Positions 61,149-64,000 of a stretch of 64,000 nucleotides of DNA are shown here, piece after piece; within the stretch, counting starts at the first letter, position 1, and every line of letters begins with the position of its first letter. The notes beneath the pieces were generated by a model that was not told the DNA's origin, searched no databases, and worked only from the letters and a program-made list of their open reading frames with translations. Source of the stretch: Prolixibacteraceae bacterium UBA1413. Lineage in GTDB: Bacteria > Bacteroidota > Bacteroidia > Bacteroidales > Prolixibacteraceae. Made by a program: the position numbers and the translations under genes. The stretch is from NCBI GenBank assembly GCA_002304925.1, contig DBPT01000007.1:1-64000 (forward strand), written 5' to 3'.

Positions 61149-62489
61149 CTACTTAAAGGAGAGCCAGTCTATCTCCGCGGACTGATCCTCTTTCAGAACA
61201 ACTGCCAGGTTGTGAACTCCGGGTTTTCCTTTTTTAACTTTTGCCTGAACGGTGGTCCATTCGGCTCCCCCGGGGATTTTTACCTCCGAAAGCTGCGCTC
61301 CCTCCGGGGTCCCCAACATGATCTGTAAAGTACTCCCGGCTTCTGATTTTGCCATTACCCGGACTTTTTTCACCTTTTTCTTCCCGAAATCCACCGCGTT
61401 GTACTGCATCCAGGACCCCCTGTCGCTAAGGATGGCCTTCCATCCTTTAAAAGTATCGGTAGTGTCGTGGTAAGCCACGGCAGCACCGGTTTCGCTCTTC
61501 AGACTGTACCGGTCGATTTCAATTTTTTTCCTGGCGTTGGTCAGGCCCACACCCCGTTCGGTGGGCGTGACTTTTCGGATGGTCCCGTCAGCATTGAAAA
61601 AGAGGCTGTCAATCCTGATCGACCTGTTCTTGTCAAATCTCGGGGAGAAGTCGTTGTGGTGATAAAACAAATACCACTGTCCGTTGAACTCTATGATGGA
61701 GTGGTGGTTGGTCCAGCACCCCGAGGGATGTTCATCCATGATGACACCGGTAAATGTGAAAGGCCCCATCGGATTGTCGCTAATGGCATATTCAAGCCTT
61801 TCGGTCTTGTTTTCCACATGCGGATAGGTCATGTAATAGATGCCGTTCCGTTCAAACAGATACGGTCCTTCCTTTAATCCTCTGGCCGGCAATTCTTTTA
61901 CCACCACAGGATCACCTGCCAGTTCCAGCATATTGTCCTGCAGCGGTGCCGCCATGATATTCCCCCAATAAAGGTAAGCTTTCCCGTCCTTGTCGATGAA
62001 CGGGCAAGGGTCGATTCCACGGACATTCTTGATGGGTTTGGGTTGGGGGATAAAAGGGCCTTCCGGATGGTCAGCCACCGCCACCCCGACGGTGAATCCC
62101 CTGCCATATTCAGGCTTCTGGCCGGAAGGAAAATAAAAGTAGTATTTTCCGTCCTTCTCAATGCAGTCGGGAGCCCACATGCTGTAAGATGTGGAGTCAA
62201 CCCACGGAACTGTGTACTGGCTTAGGATAACACCATGGTCGGTCCATTCGGTCAGGTCGGAAGATGAAAAGACATGGTAGTCTTCCATACAAAACCAATT
62301 ACTCCGTAATCCTTTTCCGGGAGGGGCCTGGATGTCATGCGAAGGATACACATACACCCTGCCGTTGAATACCCTGGCCGACGGATCAGCCGTAAACTGA
62401 TCCCTGATGATGGGATTCTGCCCCTGCACGGTGATGGAAACTAACGTTGCCAAAACCATGAAAAGATAGTGAAAATGTAGTTTTTTCAT
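61149..62489 (-). CDS. GH43 family arabinofuranosidase/xylosidase with CBM6-like domain, second copy
   Basis: About 446 residues from ATG 62489 (MKKLHFHYLFMVLATLV). The signal peptide ends near VQGQ. The propeller has the base in FTADPSARVFNGRVYVYPSHD, the middle Asp in RGIDPCPFIDKDGKAYLYWGN, and the acid Glu in LKEGPYLFERNGIYYMTYP. The CBM6-like C-terminus (about 320-446) ends in a DWLSFK block like the plus-strand paralogue's DWWRFK. The base at the first Asp is followed by SARVF rather than APMVH, so its subsite contacts differ. It is on the opposite strand from the copy at 56682. Confidence 0.91.
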   Translation of the reverse strand: MKKLHFHYLFMVLATLVSITVQGQNPIIRDQFTADPSARVFNGRVYVYPSHDIQAPPGKGLRSNWFCMEDYHVFSSSDLTEWTDHGVILSQYTVPWVDSTSYSMWAPDCIEKDGKYYFYFPSGQKPEYGRGFTVGVAVADHPEGPFIPQPKPIKNVRGIDPCPFIDKDGKAYLYWGNIMAAPLQDNMLELAGDPVVVKELPARGLKEGPYLFERNGIYYMTYPHVENKTERLEYAISDNPMGPFTFTGVIMDEHPSGCWTNHHSIIEFNGQWYLFYHHNDFSPRFDKNRSIRIDSLFFNADGTIRKVTPTERGVGLTNARKKIEIDRYSLKSETGAAVAYHDTTDTFKGWKAILSDRGSWMQYNAVDFGKKKVKKVRVMAKSEAGSTLQIMLGTPEGAQLSEVKIPGGAEWTTVQAKVKKGKPGVHNLAVVLKEDQSAEIDWLSFK

Positions 62490-62500
62490 AAGCGTATATA

Positions 62501-62582
62501 GTTGCATTATTAACTTGGTATCATTTGAATCTCCTTAAAACGTTGCATTGTAAACTCTGTATCATTTGAAGCTCCTTAAAGC
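62501..62582. repeat. 41-bp tandem repeat, two copies
   Basis: Copies at 62501-62541 and 62542-62582, each starting GTTGCATT and containing GTATCATTTGAA and CTCCTTAAA. They differ at about six positions. They fill the gap between two GH43 genes on the minus strand, in the likely leader of the 61149 gene. Confidence 0.8.
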
Positions 62583-62622
62583 ATTTTTTTAAGATCAGCA
62601 AAATCCTCTTTTTTCAGGTAAT

Positions 62623-64000
62623 TCACCTCACTCCGGAAAACTCCCTGTCGTTCTGATACTGCATGTTGAACCAGTCAAAATCGGCATGGCCGCCCGTGTT
62701 TTTGGTAGCATAGTTGAACAACCCGAAACGGTAACCCATGAAGTGGGGCATGGAATATTCCATATTCAGCCGGGTGCCGATGTTCTTCCACGATTTCCCG
62801 TCGGGGCTGTAGTAGAACCTGGCGGTGTCGGTCCGTTCCGTGAAGTCGCATACGGCTTTCAGGAAAACGGTTTTTTTCTTCAGCGGAACACTCTCTTCTT
62901 CGACGGGTTTGCCGGAACCGGCATTGACCATGACGAGGGTGGGCTTTCCCCGCACGATTTTAACTCCCACCTGGCCGAATTTTCGCTGCAACAGGGCGAG
63001 GCCTGCGAAATCACCCTCCTTCATGCCCCTGACATCGAGCCGGGTGGTCCCGGAGCAAACAGGGCCGAAGGTCCGCTGGGTCAAAGTATTCTTCGCCATG
63101 ACAAATGAGGTGTCTATCCGTCCGGTGGTGAGGCGCAGCCACCCTTTCCGCTGCTTTACCGACCAGAGGGCATTGTCGGGGTTGTGATTCCACTGCCAAA
63201 CCAGCGGCAATGCCCGGTCTTCTTTCTGGCGCGAAAAATTATCAGAGGCTACGATTCCCGGAATTACTCCTTTGTTACCGGGAAGGTCCAGTTTTTCAGG
63301 GACTTTCCCATCGACGCCGATGACCGGCCAGCCGTCTTCCCAGGTTACCGGAACAATATAGGGAATGCGGCCTACGGAGCCGTAATCGCGGAAAAGATAG
63401 GCAAACCACCGTCCGTCGGGGGTATCTGTCATTCCACCCTGGGCGATTCCCCTGTCGGCAAAAGCCATCCTTCCCTCGTAAGGACCAGTGATACGATCGG
63501 CACGATGAATCACTACGGTACGCATACCGCCCCGGGGCCACGTGATGTTGAAAAGGTAATACTTCCCGTTTACCTTGAAAAGCTGGCTCCCTTCGGCACC
63601 CAGACCGATGTTGGTGCCTGCCGGTGCACTGGCATTTTCAATCACCACATGGTCGGTTCCCTCTTTCACCCCCGACAAGTCCTCTTTCAGCTCCACCATC
63701 CTGAGCCTGCTCACCCCGTAAATCATCCACACTTTACCGTCATCATCGAAAAAGAGGGTGTGGTCATGGTAGGAGGGCTCAAAGGAGATGCTCTTCCAGG
63801 GCCCCTTTTCTATGTCACGGGTGGTGAAGATATAGGTTCTCCCTGTGGTCTGGGCAAAGGTGGAAACATAAAAGGTTCCCTCGTGGTACCGGATGCAACT
63901 GGCCCAGGAACCCCGGCCATAGGTGCTTTTCCCGTTGTCAAGGTTCATGGCATCCACTTCGCCGAGCCGGTCATAGGCATAATTCACCAATTCCCAGTTC
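62623..64000 (-). CDS. GH43 family enzyme with GH43-type C-terminal domain, 5' end outside the window
   Basis: At least 458 codons; the frame runs off the right edge (NWELVNYAYDRL at the border), so the start and signal peptide are missing. The propeller part contains HDHTLFFDDDGKVWMIYG (middle Asp) and LGAEGSQLFKVNGKYYLFN (acid Glu). The C-terminal beta-sandwich (about residues 245-455) includes VASDNFSRQKEDRALPLVWQ and GHADFDWFNMQY. The catalytic base lies upstream of the window. It is likely a beta-xylosidase or arabinofuranosidase of a different GH43 subgroup from the CBM6-bearing copies. It precedes the 61149 gene on the same strand. Confidence 0.9.
   Translation of the reverse strand, partial: NWELVNYAYDRLGEVDAMNLDNGKSTYGRGSWASCIRYHEGTFYVSTFAQTTGRTYIFTTRDIEKGPWKSISFEPSYHDHTLFFDDDGKVWMIYGVSRLRMVELKEDLSGVKEGTDHVVIENASAPAGTNIGLGAEGSQLFKVNGKYYLFNITWPRGGMRTVVIHRADRITGPYEGRMAFADRGIAQGGMTDTPDGRWFAYLFRDYGSVGRIPYIVPVTWEDGWPVIGVDGKVPEKLDLPGNKGVIPGIVASDNFSRQKEDRALPLVWQWNHNPDNALWSVKQRKGWLRLTTGRIDTSFVMAKNTLTQRTFGPVCSGTTRLDVRGMKEGDFAGLALLQRKFGQVGVKIVRGKPTLVMVNAGSGKPVEEESVPLKKKTVFLKAVCDFTERTDTARFYYSPDGKSWKNIGTRLNMEYSMPHFMGYRFGLFNYATKNTGGHADFDWFNMQYQNDREFSGVR

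Overview
The window looks like a chromosome segment of a Bacteroidetes bacterium, probably order Bacteroidales. The evidence is a SusC/SusD outer-membrane pair, a one-polypeptide hybrid two-component regulator, lipoprotein and Sec signal peptides on most carbohydrate enzymes, few purine-rich ribosome-binding sites, and candidate TAnnTTTG promoter elements. Family assignments come from reading motifs; no database search was run.

Left arm (1-14 kb), accessory and defence region. A short mobile-type gene (51-410) is followed by what looks like the 3' end of a tRNA gene and a terminator (845-924), probably an element attachment scar. Next come a Fic protein and an excisionase-like HTH protein, each beside a clear palindrome. 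Then comes a type I restriction-modification locus interleaved with passenger genes: hsdM, a DUF2971 gene, hsdS, a DUF6978-like/DUF1828-DUF1829 pair, a broken copy of the hsdR 5' end, an AAA ATPase plus RloB pair, and hsdR. Five copies of a two-hairpin palindromic element lie in frame inside hsdM and hsdR. Two of them, in inverted orientation, bracket a complete DUF559 (Vsr-like) nuclease domain inserted in hsdR just before its helicase P-loop. This is the most unusual feature of the window.

Middle (14-31.6 kb). This part holds a PEGA/SHOCT lipoprotein, formate-tetrahydrofolate ligase, a GH43-like lipoprotein, a transglutaminase-like protein with a membrane partner, and a minus-strand block of five esterases (four paralogous CE1-type enzymes and one BD-FAE-like enzyme) with scars of lost genes. 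A PQQ-type propeller protein, a PurC-like protein and a small DNA-binding-type protein follow.

Right arm (31.8-64 kb), a large xylan-type utilisation locus. It contains a GH10 xylanase, a CE1 esterase, a hybrid two-component regulator, a DUF5009 membrane acyltransferase, GH92, SusD, SusC, an MFS sugar transporter, GH31, a CE1 esterase, a CE1-CE6 fusion, GH27, and two plus-strand GH43 enzymes. After an MscS channel there are two more GH43 enzymes on the minus strand, the last cut by the window edge. The set fits a decorated glucuronoarabinoxylan: GH10 cuts the backbone, GH43 enzymes remove arabinose or xylose, GH31 and GH27 remove alpha-xylose and alpha-galactose or beta-L-arabinopyranose, and the esterases remove feruloyl and acetyl groups. 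SusC/SusD import oligosaccharides, the MFS protein imports monosaccharide, and the hybrid regulator senses the product. Degenerate repeats at 33.1-33.4, 47.3 and 48.9-49.1 kb bracket the block carrying the regulator, SusC/SusD and GH92, which suggests that block was assembled or inverted between the GH10 and GH31 genes.
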